NCBI GenBank assembly: GCA_029547145.1
Contig: JAKPPV010000032.1
Coordinates: 1 to 51,777 of the forward strand
Direction of reading: 5' to 3'
Length of the DNA stretch: 51,777 nt
From: Methanobacteriota archaeon
GTDB lineage: Archaea; Halobacteriota; Methanomicrobia; Methanomicrobiales; Methanospirillaceae
Position numbers and translations under genes: made by a program. Shown here one piece after another: positions 24,682 through 34,664 of the stretch. Position 1 is the stretch's first letter. Each line of letters begins with the position of its first letter. The notes beneath the pieces are model-generated. The model was not told the DNA's origin. It made no database searches and saw nothing but the letters and a program-made list of their open reading frames with translations.

Positions 24682-26085
24682 CTACCGGGACGGGGCGTCG
24701 ATCGGGTCCGGCGGTTGCGAGGCCTCCGCGGGCCGCCGCGCGGAGCGACGGCGACGGCGGCGGCGGGCGGCGGGTCGAGCGGGCGATTCGGCCGGCGCCT
24801 CCGACGCCTGGTCGGCGGGAGGCCTGCCCGCCGGTCGTCCGCGTGCATCCTTGCTGGCCGTCGCCGTCCCCATCGCCGGGCCGGACCCTCCCCTCGCGCC
24901 CTGCTGGGGGGTTGCCGGCACGAAGGGGGCGCTGTTCCGACCGGGACCGATGAAGGTCATCAGGATCTCGTGCGCGATCTGCGACCCGAGGGAGGGCTGG
25001 ATCGTCTCGAGCCAGAGAAAGAAACCGGCCATGTGGGGAGTCCGGGCCGACTCGAACTTGAACCCCCCCTGCTTGTCGCGGACCATCTTCAGGTACTCCT
25101 TCCGGTGCCGCGAGCGCAGGTAGATGATCGGCTCACCCTCCGGCAGGTTGACAGCGAGCACGATCTTGGAGAACCGTTTCGGGACCTCGGCACAGGGGAT
25201 CGGCTTTCCGCGCACCGTGAGCGGGTAGCTCGCGCAGAGCGCCCGCGCAGCGGACGGGTAGAGCCCGCCGCAGATGATCTTCCGAACGATGGGCGGGAGG
25301 TCGTCCGGCTCGGCGAAGTCCTCCTTCTTCGCCTTCGACCCGATCATCTGGAAGAGCCGCTGCCTCCTCTCCTCGTGCAGGGCCTTGAAGTCGAATGGAC
25401 GCCGGGCCTCGATCTCGTCGGCCCGGAAGAACTTCGGGTTCTTCGGGGGCTTGCGGGTATGGTGGCGGACCGCATGACCCTCGATCAGGCGTTTCAACTC
25501 CTCGCAGGGACCGGTCACGATCAGGGCGTTCTCGGGCTCCTTCATGATCCGCTTCACGATCGGGTGGCGCGAGACGTCGACGGAGGAGTAGAGCAGGAAC
25601 GGGACCTGCGCCTGGCCGTAGATGAACCCGATCAGCCGCTTTTTAAACCGGATCTCCGCCTCGAACTCCTTCATGTCCGTCGGTGAGGTGACGATCTCGG
25701 CGAACGCGATATTCCCCTCCCGGTCCCTGAGCAGGAGGTCGAACTCCGCGAGATCCTGCCCGTTGCCCCGTATCTTGATATCGCCGATGTTGGAATAGAA
25801 GAGGCCGTTCTGGCCCAGTGCCGCGTTCTGGTCGACTGGAGGTGCATCCGCCCCCTTCCGCGCGATCCCGCTGACGAGGTCGGTCCGCTCGACGAGCCGG
25901 AGCATCCGCTCGTAGACGACCCCCTCGAACCACCGCCCCTCCGCCGTCTTCATGGAGGGCAGGTCCTCGGAGAAGAGCTGCTTGCGCTCGTTCTTGCGCA
26001 TGTGCTTGGTCGCATCGATAACGAGCGCCGGCGTCGGGGGGACATCGCCGAAGTGTTCGGCGATCCAGCGGACCATCTCGGACAT
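24682..26085 (-). CDS. Conserved methanogen protein, nuclease-like core with polybasic tail
   Basis: 467 residues, no named family recognised. Residues about 100-165 read GNGQDLAEFDLLL then IAFAEIVTSPTDMKEFE, which resembles the strand-turn-strand of PD-(D/E)xK nucleases (an Asp, then E-x-K), but the lysine position is V/T, so activity is doubtful. The middle (about 165-385) is alpha/beta with AEVPKRFSKIVLAVNL. The last 70 residues are low-complexity Pro/Ala/Arg with nine Arg in ARRRRRRRSARR, a probable nucleic-acid-binding tail. It follows leuB on the same strand directly (its start at 26085 abuts the leuB stop), and is convergent with the TPR gene. Confidence 0.7.
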   Translation of the reverse strand: MSEMVRWIAEHFGDVPPTPALVIDATKHMRKNERKQLFSEDLPSMKTAEGRWFEGVVYERMLRLVERTDLVSGIARKGADAPPVDQNAALGQNGLFYSNIGDIKIRGNGQDLAEFDLLLRDREGNIAFAEIVTSPTDMKEFEAEIRFKKRLIGFIYGQAQVPFLLYSSVDVSRHPIVKRIMKEPENALIVTGPCEELKRLIEGHAVRHHTRKPPKNPKFFRADEIEARRPFDFKALHEERRQRLFQMIGSKAKKEDFAEPDDLPPIVRKIICGGLYPSAARALCASYPLTVRGKPIPCAEVPKRFSKIVLAVNLPEGEPIIYLRSRHRKEYLKMVRDKQGGFKFESARTPHMAGFFLWLETIQPSLGSQIAHEILMTFIGPGRNSAPFVPATPQQGARGGSGPAMGTATASKDARGRPAGRPPADQASEAPAESPARPAARRRRRRRSARRPAEASQPPDPIDAPSR

Positions 26086-27216
26086 CTATGGTGAGCTCCG
26101 TCCCCCGAGCTGCCGGACGAGATGATCACCAACGTCCGACGTGGAGGCCGTCCCCCCCATGTCGCGCGTCACCACGCCGTCGGCGATCGACCGCTCGATC
26201 GCGGTGACGATCGCCGCCGCCGCCTCGTGCTCCCCGAGCGAATCCAGTAACAGCGATCCCGCCCAGATCGTTGCGATCGGGTTCGCGACGTTCATCCCCC
26301 GATACCTGGGTGCCGAACCGTGGATCGGCTCGAACATCGAGGTGCCCCGGGGGTTGATGTTGCCTCCGGGCGCGAGCCCGAGACCACCCTGGATCATCGC
26401 GCCGAGGTCGGTGATGATGTCGCCGAACATGTTCGGGGTGACGACGACATCGAACCACTCGGGGTTCTTGACAAACCACATGGTGACCGCATCGACGAAC
26501 GTGAACTCGGTGGTCACCGACGGGTAGCCTCTGGCCACCTCGGTGAAGAGATCACGCCAGAGCCCGTAGACGTCGGAGAGGACGTTCGCCTTGTCGACCG
26601 ACGAGACCTTCCTCTTCCGGCGCATGGCGAGGTCGAACGCGTACTCCATCACGCGTCGGGAGCCCTCGCGGGTGACGACACCGATCTGGTACGCGAGCTC
26701 CTCGGCGTCGGACTCGATGTCGAGCCCGAACTTCACCGAGTAGAGCGAGCGGAGGACCTCCAGGTCCTGGTGCCCCCGTCCCCTCGCCTGACGCCCGCCG
26801 ATCCCGACGTAGAAGTCCTCGGTGTTCTCCCGGACGACGACGAAGTCGATCTCGTCCGGCCCCTTTCCCGCGAGCGGCGTGGTCACCCCTGAGAGGAGCC
26901 TGATCGGCCGGAGGTTCACGTACTGATCGAAGTGGAATCGGAGCGCGAGGAGAATGCCCTTCTCGAGGATCCCGGGCCGGACGCGTTCATCGCCGATCGC
27001 ACCGAAGTAGATCGCCCTGAACCGTCCCAGTTCGGCAAGATCGTCCTCGGTCAGGAGCTCTCCGGTCTCGAGGTACCGGTCCGCACCGATCGGGAACTCC
27101 GTGAACTCCAGATCGAACCCGAACCGCTCGCCCGCCGCCTCCAGGACGCGGCATCCCTCGTGCACGATCTCGGGGCCGATGCCGTCGCCGCCGATCACCG
27201 CGACCCGGTGCTGCAC
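26086..27216 (-). CDS. leuB: 3-isopropylmalate dehydrogenase-family enzyme
   Basis: 376 residues of the isocitrate/isopropylmalate dehydrogenase family. It starts [14 protein letters not shown], has the substrate-site [13 protein letters not shown] and [13 protein letters not shown], the catalytic [13 protein letters not shown], the metal-binding [10 protein letters not shown] and the cofactor segment [18 protein letters not shown]. It oxidatively decarboxylates a 2-alkylmalate with NAD(P). The RENTE motif and FDQYVNLRP are also typical of D-malate/tartrate and homoisocitrate dehydrogenases, so isopropylmalate specificity is inferred from the leuCD neighbours. GTG 27216 is preceded by GGAGGT at good spacing. 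A much longer open frame upstream is leuD shadow. It overlaps leuD by 22 bases. Confidence 0.88.
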   Translation of the reverse strand: MQHRVAVIGGDGIGPEIVHEGCRVLEAAGERFGFDLEFTEFPIGADRYLETGELLTEDDLAELGRFRAIYFGAIGDERVRPGILEKGILLALRFHFDQYVNLRPIRLLSGVTTPLAGKGPDEIDFVVVRENTEDFYVGIGGRQARGRGHQDLEVLRSLYSVKFGLDIESDAEELAYQIGVVTREGSRRVMEYAFDLAMRRKRKVSSVDKANVLSDVYGLWRDLFTEVARGYPSVTTEFTFVDAVTMWFVKNPEWFDVVVTPNMFGDIITDLGAMIQGGLGLAPGGNINPRGTSMFEPIHGSAPRYRGMNVANPIATIWAGSLLLDSLGEHEAAAAIVTAIERSIADGVVTRDMGGTASTSDVGDHLVRQLGGRSSP

Positions 27217-27746
27217 AGCTCCACCTCCCCGATCGTCCTGGCATACTCGACGAGTCCGCCGGCATCCGCGATCCGCTGCAAAAAGCCGGGCACCGGGTCG
27301 AGCAGGTAGCTCACGCCGTCGACCGAGATCACGTTCGCGACCAGATCGACTGCGACCGTCGCACCGTCCTCGAACGCCGCCGTCGATGCCGTCGTGAGCG
27401 GGAGGAGCCCCACGTTCACGGCGTTCCGGTAGAAGATCCGGGCGAACGACTCCGCGACGACGAACCGGACGCCGGCGCCCTTCAGCGCCAGCGGCGCATG
27501 CTCCCGTGAGGAGCCCATGCCGAAGTTCCGTCCCCCGACCACGACGTCTCCGGGCCGGACCTCCCGGGCAAACTCGTCGCGGGTGCCCTCGAAGGCGTGT
27601 TTCGCAAGCTCGGCGGGGTCGTTGATCGTCAGGAACCGTCCGGGAATGATCGCGTCCGTGTCGATGTCGTCGCCGAACTTCCACACCCGGGGAAAAGCCT
27701 CCAGCGTCACGACCCTGATCGTCTCTTTCTCCATCTGCTGTGTCAT
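27195..27746 (-). CDS. leuD: 3-isopropylmalate dehydratase small subunit family
   Basis: 183 residues, the swivelling small subunit of an aconitase-type isomerase. Key segments are [32 protein letters not shown] and [15 protein letters not shown]. In methanogen enzymes the loop after IIPG or IIPA helps set substrate choice (YLRT in homoaconitase, YLVY or similar in isopropylmalate isomerase); here it reads FLTI, which is neither. ATG 27746 follows the leuC stop by 2 bases, with GGTGA upstream; an alternative ATG is at 27734. It acts as a heteromer with LeuC. Confidence 0.88.
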   Translation of the reverse strand: MTQQMEKETIRVVTLEAFPRVWKFGDDIDTDAIIPGRFLTINDPAELAKHAFEGTRDEFAREVRPGDVVVGGRNFGMGSSREHAPLALKGAGVRFVVAESFARIFYRNAVNVGLLPLTTASTAAFEDGATVAVDLVANVISVDGVSYLLDPVPGFLQRIADAGGLVEYARTIGEVELCSTGSR

Positions 27747-27748
27747 CG

Positions 27749-29002
27749 TCAAATCACCCGGGGGTCCGTGATCACGCCGGTGACCGCCGACGCCGCCGCA
27801 GTCGCGGCAGAACAGAGGTAGACCTCGCCGTCGGTGGAGCCCTGCCGACCCCGGAAGTTCCGGTTGGAGGTCGAGAGCGAGACCTCCCCCGGTCCGATCA
27901 GCCCGAACGCCCCCCCCATGCAGGGTCCGCAACAGGGCGCCTCGACGAGCGCACCCGCCTCGACGAACCGCTCGATCAGGCCGGCCCGGAGGGCCCGGAG
28001 GTACTCCTCACGCGATGCCGGGATCACGATCACCCGCACGTCCTTCGAGAACTCCCGGTCTCCGAGCACCTCTGCCGCGTCGGAAAGGTCCTCGAACCGG
28101 CCGTTCGTGCACGAACCGATGAATACCTGGTCGATCCGCGTCCCGGCAACCTGCGAGACCGGAACCACGTGGTCGACGTTGTGCGGAACGGCCACCTGCG
28201 GTTCAAGGGAGGACGCATCGTAGTGCCGGGTCTCGGTGAACGTCGCATCGGGATCGGAGGCGAGCTCGAACGGGGTGATCCCGGGACGGCGTTCCCCCAG
28301 GTATGCCCAGGTCCGCTCGTCCGGGGGGACGATCCCGACCTTGGCCCCCATCTCGATCGCCATGTTGCAGAGGGTCATACGTCCGGGAAGGGACATATCC
28401 GAGACCACCGGTCCCCCGAACTCCACCGCCCGGTAGGTCGCTCCGTCGGCCCCGATGTCGCCGACGATCGAGAGGATCAGGTCCTTGGGCCCGACCCGTT
28501 CGGGAAAGGTCCCCTCGACGGTCACCCGAATCGTCTCGGGCACCCGGAAGTAGAGGGCACCGAACCGGAGCGCGAAGCCCATGTCGGTCGAGCCGACGCC
28601 GGTCGCGAACGCCCCGACCGCGCCGTACATGCAGGTATGGGAGTCCGAGCCGATCACGATCTCGCCTGGCGCGGCATGCCCCTTCTCCAGCATGACCTGG
28701 TGGCAGACCCCCTCCCGGAGGTCGTAGTTCCGGATCCCCTGTTCCCGCGCGAACCCCCGCATGAATGCCTGGTTCTCGGCGGCAGCGATCGAGTCGGCCG
28801 GCACCTGGTGGTCGAAGAGCATGACGACCCGTGAGGGATCGTGGACCCGCTCCCCGCCCATCTCACGGAAGGTCCGGACCGCGAGCGGCCCGGTGATGTC
28901 GTGGATCATCGCGGCGTCGATCGGCGCCATCACGACCTCGCCAGCCCGGACGGCGGTCCCGCATCGGGCCGAGAAGACCTTCTCTACAAGCGTGGATCCC
29001 AT
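27749..29002 (-). CDS. leuC: 3-isopropylmalate dehydratase large subunit family
   Basis: 417 residues, carrying the [4Fe-4S] cluster. Cys ligands are in FIGSCTNGR and [10 protein letters not shown]. Other motifs are [13 protein letters not shown], the N-terminal LFDHQVPAD and the C-terminal [13 protein letters not shown]. The split large/small form is used for isopropylmalate, homoaconitate or citramalate isomerisation in methanogens. The ORF opens at 29038, but ATG 29002 has AGGCGGT about 6 bases ahead and matches the family start [11 protein letters not shown] minus-strand TATA-like GATATAATG lies at about 29039-29047. It leads a leuC-leuD-leuB set; leuA is not in the window. Confidence 0.93.
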   Translation of the reverse strand: MGSTLVEKVFSARCGTAVRAGEVVMAPIDAAMIHDITGPLAVRTFREMGGERVHDPSRVVMLFDHQVPADSIAAAENQAFMRGFAREQGIRNYDLREGVCHQVMLEKGHAAPGEIVIGSDSHTCMYGAVGAFATGVGSTDMGFALRFGALYFRVPETIRVTVEGTFPERVGPKDLILSIVGDIGADGATYRAVEFGGPVVSDMSLPGRMTLCNMAIEMGAKVGIVPPDERTWAYLGERRPGITPFELASDPDATFTETRHYDASSLEPQVAVPHNVDHVVPVSQVAGTRIDQVFIGSCTNGRFEDLSDAAEVLGDREFSKDVRVIVIPASREEYLRALRAGLIERFVEAGALVEAPCCGPCMGGAFGLIGPGEVSLSTSNRNFRGRQGSTDGEVYLCSAATAAASAVTGVITDPRVI

Positions 29003-29093
29003 GAATACCGCCTGGTGTTGTTGGTGGTCCGTCCACATTATATCGACGGCGCGATGGCGTCCCGGAGAGGACCGAGGCAGGGTGATCGCCGTC

Positions 29094-31100
29094 TCAGTCG
29101 ACCGTGCACTCGAGTTCGGCCAGGATATCGATCGGATCGTCCCTCTCCCTGACGAGGTCCCGGATGCGCATCAACCGTTCGACCCCGATGAAGTTCTCGG
29201 CCATGATCCGGGCGAGCGGCGTCAGTTCCAGACGGCCGTTCCGTTCCAGGACGAGCTTTTTTGCGATCAGGTCGGGGAGCACGGGCTCCATCGCCCCGAC
29301 CATCCGTTCTTCGATCGCGTTGATGGCGGCCGCATTACCGCGTGCGACCACCGCGTTCGCGACGAACTCCTCGCTGGACTGCTCGAGGTCGTAGGTGGGC
29401 GCCACCTCACCCATCTCTCCCTTCAGCAGGCGGATCGCCACCTCCTCCTCGGTCGTCGAGGAGTCGCGCGAGTAGGTCGCCCCCGGTTCGGCCAGCACCA
29501 CAACCCGCCCCTCGTCATGGAAGTCCGGGCGGCCCGCGCGCCCGGACATCTGCTGGAACTCCTGGACGGTCAGCCAGGAGATACCCATCGCGAGCGCGTC
29601 GAAGATCACCTGCGAGGCAGGAAAGTCGACCCCCGCCCCGAGTGCCGCCGTCGTCACCACCGCCGCGAGCTTCCCCTTCAGGAACCGCTCCTCCACCTCC
29701 CGGCGCTCCTGCGCGGTCAGGCCGGCATGGTACGCGGCCGCATGCCTTCCGAGCTTCTCGGCGACCACCTGGCAGCGTGCCCGTGAGTTCGTAAAGACGA
29801 TCGTCTGGCCGTGAAAGCCCTTCGAGGACCGCTTCCGGTACTCCTCCTCGACGAGCCGTTTGATCGTCGGGATCTTCTCCTTCTTCTCGACGAAGACCAG
29901 GTGACGGTCGAGGGGCACCGGCCGGTTCTCGTACCGGACGAGGGTCGCCCCGAGCTTCTTCGCCAGCGCCTTCGGCGAGCCGATCGTGGCCGAGAGATAG
30001 AGAAACTGGGCCTGGGGGAAGAGATGCTTGAGCCGGGCGATCATCCCGTCCAGGCGGTGGCCCCGCTCCGGGTCCTCCAGCATCTGGACCTCGTCGATCA
30101 CGACCGTCCCGACCTTCTCGGGGAACCGCCCGAGCCGGAGCTGGTGGTCGACCCCCTCGTACGTCCCGACGACGAGCCCCGCCCGGGGGTCGGAGGGGAT
30201 CGGGCCGCGGTTCTCGGGGATACGGATCCGCGCCTTCCCGATCTGGAGCGACGTCCGGGCGAACCCGCCATACCGCTCGGCGAACCGCTGGTGCTTCTGG
30301 ACGGCGAGCGCCACGAGCGGGACGAGAAAGAGCATCCGGCCGCGTCCCTCCAGGTAGTTCTTGATCCCGGCCATCTCGCCGATGAAGGTCTTGCCCGACG
30401 CCGTCGCGGCGACCACGAGCAGGTCCTTCCCGTAGAGAAGGCCCGCCTCGACCGCGAGCTGCTGGACCGGCATCAGCCGTTCGACGCCGCTCGCCTCCAC
30501 GAACGGGCGCGGCAGCGGTAGCTCCTCGAGCGCCTGCGTCTTTTCCACCGCGTGGGCTTCGACCCGGTCGTACAGGGTCGAACGCTTCCGCGTCGTCTCC
30601 GGCTGGATCGAGGCGAGGACACGGTCGACGTCCCGGTACCGGTAGAGGAGTTCGTCGAGGTGGCCGATCGCCCCGCGGGCCATCCGACCGAAATGGGCGA
30701 CCTCCCGCCGGAGCTCCCGCCGGGCGCAGGAGAGGCAGATCGTCTCTTTTCCGTACCGCACTCCGTCCTTCTCGCGCACCTGGGTGACGCGGTCCTCCAG
30801 CAGGCAGAGCCGGCACGCGTTCAGGGGGCGGGGCTTCAGCTGGAGATCGGCCAGAAACGCCTCGAACGGTGGAGACGGGGCCGTCAGCATCACCTCCGTG
30901 GAGCGGAGGAGGTTGACGAGCTCCCGGGTCGGGGTGTTCCTGAACTGACGACGGTCCACCTGCCGGACGCGGTACTCCTTCGGGCGGATCCCCTTCGGGG
31001 TCTCGACGAGCTCCACCTGGCCCACCGCCGTGACGTGCCGACCGTCGAAGAAGAGGAGGCGGTGGGCACCCCCACGGGTCGGCGAGACGATCGTGATCAT
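29094..31100 (-). CDS. DEAD/DEAH-box (Ski2/Hel308-like) helicase with N-terminal zinc ribbon
   Basis: 668 residues. The N-terminal about 130 residues hold a beta domain and a zinc ribbon (Cys96, 99, 122, 125; CRLC ... CLSC). Helicase motifs follow: Q-like [21 protein letters not shown] with the Walker A Lys, motif [10 protein letters not shown] (DEVQ rather than DEAH), motif III LSATIG, then [24 protein letters not shown] and motif [10 protein letters not shown]. The C-terminal 120 residues are helical, with a winged-helix-like [13 protein letters not shown] as in Hel308/Ski2. Likely an ATP-driven DNA or RNA helicase in repair or RNA turnover. The start overlaps the upstream regulator stop (4 bases), implying coupling. 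Confidence 0.9.
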   Translation of the reverse strand: MITIVSPTRGGAHRLLFFDGRHVTAVGQVELVETPKGIRPKEYRVRQVDRRQFRNTPTRELVNLLRSTEVMLTAPSPPFEAFLADLQLKPRPLNACRLCLLEDRVTQVREKDGVRYGKETICLSCARRELRREVAHFGRMARGAIGHLDELLYRYRDVDRVLASIQPETTRKRSTLYDRVEAHAVEKTQALEELPLPRPFVEASGVERLMPVQQLAVEAGLLYGKDLLVVAATASGKTFIGEMAGIKNYLEGRGRMLFLVPLVALAVQKHQRFAERYGGFARTSLQIGKARIRIPENRGPIPSDPRAGLVVGTYEGVDHQLRLGRFPEKVGTVVIDEVQMLEDPERGHRLDGMIARLKHLFPQAQFLYLSATIGSPKALAKKLGATLVRYENRPVPLDRHLVFVEKKEKIPTIKRLVEEEYRKRSSKGFHGQTIVFTNSRARCQVVAEKLGRHAAAYHAGLTAQERREVEERFLKGKLAAVVTTAALGAGVDFPASQVIFDALAMGISWLTVQEFQQMSGRAGRPDFHDEGRVVVLAEPGATYSRDSSTTEEEVAIRLLKGEMGEVAPTYDLEQSSEEFVANAVVARGNAAAINAIEERMVGAMEPVLPDLIAKKLVLERNGRLELTPLARIMAENFIGVERLMRIRDLVRERDDPIDILAELECTVD

Positions 31101-31933
31101 CGGTGCACCAGGTCGTGGATGCGGTAGGCGAGGCCCGCACCCTCGAGCCTTTTGAGGAACTCGGTGAACTCGTCCTCCACGCAGCAGAGGAGGCAGTCGA
31201 GCCCGTGGAACGCCGCCTCGATCACCCCCTCACGGGCCCCGAAGAACATGTCCGGCTGTCGGCCCGCCTTCTCGAGGGCCACCCGCGCCTCGATGCCGAC
31301 GGCGCCCACGACCGTGACTTCGGACGCGAGGGCCCCGAGGGCGGCGAGGTCGACCGCGGTGGAACCTCCCCGCTCGACCCTCGGGACCTTCGCGACGTGG
31401 ACGAGCCCCTCCCGGTGATCGATCAGCCCCGAGAGGCGGGTCACACCGACGTCCTCACCCGCCCGGGCGGACCGGACCACGGCACCGTTGGCCGACCGGG
31501 GTTCGCGGCCCGCAAAGAGGAGACCGTCGCGCATGAAGACCCCGACGATCTCGCCCTCTTCCAGGTCCACCGAGGCGATCGCCGCCCAGACGGAGACCTG
31601 CTGGATCAGGTCGCGGCGGACGTGCCGGGCGTACGTCTCGAGCTGCTCGGCGTTGGTGAGGACCCACTCGATCCCTTCCCGGGTCACCTCGTAGCGTCCT
31701 CTCCCCTGGGAGGCGACCATGCCGTCGTCGACCAGTTCCCGGATATACTCCGAGACGGCCTGGGGTGTGATCCCGAGTCTCTCCGCGATCTCGAGCTGCC
31801 GGACCGCCGGCTGGTGCTCGGCGATCTCGACCAGGCACTGGAAACGGGTCGACTCCCGCTTCGACCTCAGAATCGTGGCGAGGGGGTCGTCAGCGAGCCC
31901 GGTCAAGGAAGACCAGCCCCTGCCCCTTGACAT
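31097..31933 (-). CDS. Winged-helix transcription regulator with C-terminal sensor-like domain
   Basis: 278 residues. The winged helix is at about 30-85 (RQLEIAERLGITPQAVSEYIRELVDDGMVASQ). The rest is an alpha/beta domain (GEIVGVFMRDGLLFAG, VGAVGIEARVAL) ending with a CLLCC pair and EFTEFLKRLEGAGLAYRIHDL. This combination occurs in archaeal regulators of unknown effector. ATG 31933 lies within the 3' end of the preceding gene; TTG 31906 is an alternative start. It is wedged between another HTH gene and the helicase with overlaps on both sides, suggesting co-expression and possible control of the helicase. Confidence 0.82.
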   Translation of the reverse strand: MSRGRGWSSLTGLADDPLATILRSKRESTRFQCLVEIAEHQPAVRQLEIAERLGITPQAVSEYIRELVDDGMVASQGRGRYEVTREGIEWVLTNAEQLETYARHVRRDLIQQVSVWAAIASVDLEEGEIVGVFMRDGLLFAGREPRSANGAVVRSARAGEDVGVTRLSGLIDHREGLVHVAKVPRVERGGSTAVDLAALGALASEVTVVGAVGIEARVALEKAGRQPDMFFGAREGVIEAAFHGLDCLLCCVEDEFTEFLKRLEGAGLAYRIHDLVHR

Positions 31934-32402
31934 CCATGCGCCGGCTCCGCTTCGCGATGCCCCGGATAAAGATGGGAGAGACGTTGAACTTGCGCGCCAG
32001 GTCGTTGATGGAGACGTTCCCGTTCGAGAGCTCGGACTCGATCGCCTCGACCGTCGTTCTCAGGGTCTCGTCGTTGGAGACGGCGAGGTAGAGGAGGTCC
32101 GAGAGCTCGTTCATACCGCACTGGAAATTCGCCCGGAACTTGGAATAGGTCGCCCGGAACTCCTTCTCGGGCTTCTGGCCCGGTGCCGGCATCCGCCACT
32201 GCTCCTCGACGAGGTTCCCCTTCTTGAGGATTGTGATGCAGTCGTCGACCGAATCCCCCCCGGTCTCCGCCGCGAGCTCCGCCTCCGTCATCCAGGCCCG
32301 GTTCAGGAGTTCGTAGATCTGTTTATATTTTGCGTCATTGAAGGTTATGAGAAGAGGGACCAGTTCTACCGGGTCATTGATTATTCGGATGTGCCCTGTC
32401 AC
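31890..32402 (-). CDS. ArsR-like helix-turn-helix regulator (methanogen type)
   Basis: 170 residues with two HTH-like parts. An N-terminal winged helix is at about 22-75 (YKQIYELLNRAWMTEAELAAE), then a helical linker, then a C-terminal HTH at about 130-155 (SINDLARKFNVSPIFIRGIA). It resembles uncharacterised predicted transcription regulators of the COG4738 kind in Euryarchaeota; that identification is tentative. It starts at GTG 32402. A minus-strand CCTTTATC at about 32433-32441 lies about 35 bases ahead as a TATA candidate. It is the first gene of a three-gene overlapping unit ending with the helicase. Confidence 0.78.
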   Translation of the reverse strand: MTGHIRIINDPVELVPLLITFNDAKYKQIYELLNRAWMTEAELAAETGGDSVDDCITILKKGNLVEEQWRMPAPGQKPEKEFRATYSKFRANFQCGMNELSDLLYLAVSNDETLRTTVEAIESELSNGNVSINDLARKFNVSPIFIRGIAKRSRRMDVKGQGLVFLDRAR

Positions 32403-32410
32403 GGAGAACC

Positions 32411-32441
32411 CCAGTATATATTGTCGCGATTCGGCGATAAA
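32411..32441. promoter_or_regulatory. Divergent promoter region of hypF and the regulator-helicase unit
   Basis: AGTATATATT (about 32413-32422) is 36 bases before hypF ATG 32454 on the plus strand. GCGATAAAGG (32432-32441) read on the minus strand gives CCTTTATCGC about 35 bases before GTG 32402. The two TATA candidates interleave within 30 bases, so transcription of the two directions may interfere. Confidence 0.5.
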
Positions 32442-32453
32442 GGTTTCACGACG

Positions 32454-34664
32454 ATGAAGCAGGCCCTGATTACGGTTCGGGGAGTGGTACAGGGCGTCGG
32501 GTTCCGGCCGTTCGTATACGCCGAGGCCGTCCGCCTCGGGCTCTCGGGCACGGTGAAGAACCTCGGTTCCGAGGTCGAGGTGCGTGCTGCAGGAGACCGG
32601 ATCGACGAGCTGGTCGAGGCACTGTGGCGGGGCCCCCCGCTCGCCCGGATCGATGAGGTCAGGGTCCGTCCGCTCGAAGGGGTCGTCCCCGCGGGGTTTG
32701 CGATCCTCCCCTCGGCGGAGGGGTCACGGACTGGTCTGATCCCGCCCGACGTGGCCACCTGCGAACGCTGTCTCGAGGAGATCGATTGCCCTTCGAACCG
32801 GTACCACGGGTACTGGGCGACCTCGTGCGTCGACTGCGGCCCCCGGTACAGCATCATCCGGGACCTGCCCTACGACCGACCCATGACCTCGATGGAACGT
32901 TTCCCCCTCTGTGACGGGTGTGCGGGGGAGTTCGCCGATCCGGCCTCCCGGCGGCACCACGCCCAGACGATCGCCTGCCCCGTCTGCGGGCCGAGGGTCT
33001 CGCTCCACGACGCTCGCGGAAACACGGTACGGGTGGAGGACCCGATCCGCGCCGCGGCCGAACGCCTGGATGCGGGAGCGATCGTGGCGATGCGGGGGAT
33101 CGGCGGCTTCCACATCGCCTGCATCGAGGAGTCGGCCGAAGTCCTCAAGCGCCGGCTCGGACGGCCCGAGCAGCCACTCGCGGTGATGGCCCTCCCGGAT
33201 ACGGTCGAAAGGGTGGCGGTGCTCGATCGGGCGGAGAGGGACGCCCTCCACTCCCGCGAGCGGCCGATCGTGGTCCTTGCCAAGCGGAACCCGGATGCGT
33301 TCCCCGCGATCTCGAACCTCCACACCATCGGGATGATGCTGCCGTACACGGGGCTCCACCACCTCCTCTTCCAGCACCTGTCCCACCCCCTCCTGGTGAT
33401 GACATCGGCAAACCCCCCGGGGTACCCGATGGTGACCGGGTTCGACCGGGCCATCCGGGTGCTCTCCGGGGTCGTCGACGCCTTTCTCACGCACGACCGC
33501 CCGATCGTGAACCGCTGCGACGACTCGGTGGTGCGCGACGGGCACCTGATCAGGCTCTCGCGGGGCTACGCGCCCCTCCGGACCCCGGTCGACCTGGGGG
33601 ACCGCTGCCTGCTCGGCGTCGGGCCCGAGCTCTCGTCGAATGCGACCATCTACCGGGAGGGGCATGCGGTCACGTCGCCCCACGTCGGGAACGTCAGGAA
33701 CCCGGAGACCCTTGCCTACCTGGTCGAGACGATCGAGAAGCTCGGTGACTGGCTCGGTGCCCGGTACGACGCCGTGGTCCACGACCTGCATCCCCAGTTC
33801 CTCTCGACGCGGTACGCCCGGGAACTCGCGGGAGGGCTCGGAATACCGGTGCTCGCCGTCCAGCACCACCGGGCCCACATCGCCTCGGTCACCCGGGAGC
33901 GCTGCATCGGGATCGCGATCGACGGGGTCGGGTACGGCGACGATGGCACGGTCTGGGGGGGCGAGGTCTTCGCCGGACAGGTCCCCGCCCTCGACCGCGT
34001 CGGCCACCTCGAGCCCGTCCCGATGCCCGGGGGCGACCTTGCGACCCGGTTCCCGGAGCGGATGCTCTACGGGATTCTCCCCGAAGACCGGGTCCTGGAC
34101 CTCCTCGCCGCACGGGGCTGGACCGAGCTCGAGCGCGACGTGCTCGCGCGGCAGACGGCCCGGCGGGTGAACACCCCCCTCGCATCGAGCACCGGCCGCG
34201 TCCTGGACGCGGCGGCGGCCCTGCTCGGGCTCTGCCGGGAGCGGACCTACGACGGGGAGCCCGCGATGAAACTGGAGGCCACCGCGGCGCGGGGCCGGCC
34301 CGATGCCTGGCCTCTGGAGTTCATCAGCTCGGGCGGTGCATCGGTCCTCTCGACCCGGGCGCTGATGGGCGAGCTCGCCGACCGGGCGCTCCGGGGAAGG
34401 GCGTCCGTTGCCGACCTGGCGGCGTCGTTCCAGGCGAACCTCGCCCGCGGAATCGCGCAGCTGGCGGTCGATGCGGCCCGTGAACGGGGGATCGGGACGG
34501 TGGCGCTCTCCGGGGGGGTGGCGATCAACACCGCGATCCGGTCCACCATCCAGGAGGTGTGCAGGCAGAACGGCCTCGACTGCATCACGAACCGCCACCT
34601 CCCCCTCGGTGACGGGTGTATCAGTTTCGGCCAGTGCGTGATCGGCGCCGCCCTCCTCGGGTGA
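32454..34664 (+). CDS. hypF: [NiFe] hydrogenase maturation carbamoyltransferase HypF
   Basis: 736 residues, full length. An acylphosphatase domain ([18 protein letters not shown], 1-90) is followed by paired zinc fingers ([10 protein letters not shown] ... CVDCGPRY and CDGCAGEF ... CPVCGPR, about 100-185). A YrdC-like domain comes next ([21 protein letters not shown], about 195-380), then a Kae1-like domain ([45 protein letters not shown]). It makes the carbamoyl group that becomes the CN ligands of [NiFe] hydrogenases, which hydrogenotrophic methanogens need. ATG 32454 is the family start; the long open frame upstream is shadow of the HTH genes. No other hyp gene is in the window. Confidence 0.97.
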   Translation: MKQALITVRGVVQGVGFRPFVYAEAVRLGLSGTVKNLGSEVEVRAAGDRIDELVEALWRGPPLARIDEVRVRPLEGVVPAGFAILPSAEGSRTGLIPPDVATCERCLEEIDCPSNRYHGYWATSCVDCGPRYSIIRDLPYDRPMTSMERFPLCDGCAGEFADPASRRHHAQTIACPVCGPRVSLHDARGNTVRVEDPIRAAAERLDAGAIVAMRGIGGFHIACIEESAEVLKRRLGRPEQPLAVMALPDTVERVAVLDRAERDALHSRERPIVVLAKRNPDAFPAISNLHTIGMMLPYTGLHHLLFQHLSHPLLVMTSANPPGYPMVTGFDRAIRVLSGVVDAFLTHDRPIVNRCDDSVVRDGHLIRLSRGYAPLRTPVDLGDRCLLGVGPELSSNATIYREGHAVTSPHVGNVRNPETLAYLVETIEKLGDWLGARYDAVVHDLHPQFLSTRYARELAGGLGIPVLAVQHHRAHIASVTRERCIGIAIDGVGYGDDGTVWGGEVFAGQVPALDRVGHLEPVPMPGGDLATRFPERMLYGILPEDRVLDLLAARGWTELERDVLARQTARRVNTPLASSTGRVLDAAAALLGLCRERTYDGEPAMKLEATAARGRPDAWPLEFISSGGASVLSTRALMGELADRALRGRASVADLAASFQANLARGIAQLAVDAARERGIGTVALSGGVAINTAIRSTIQEVCRQNGLDCITNRHLPLGDGCISFGQCVIGAALLG

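Noticed and set aside
27217-27684. N-terminal extension of the leuB frame
   Set aside because: The open frame upstream of GTG 27216 overlaps leuD in another frame and has no family homology; a good Shine-Dalgarno marks GTG 27216.
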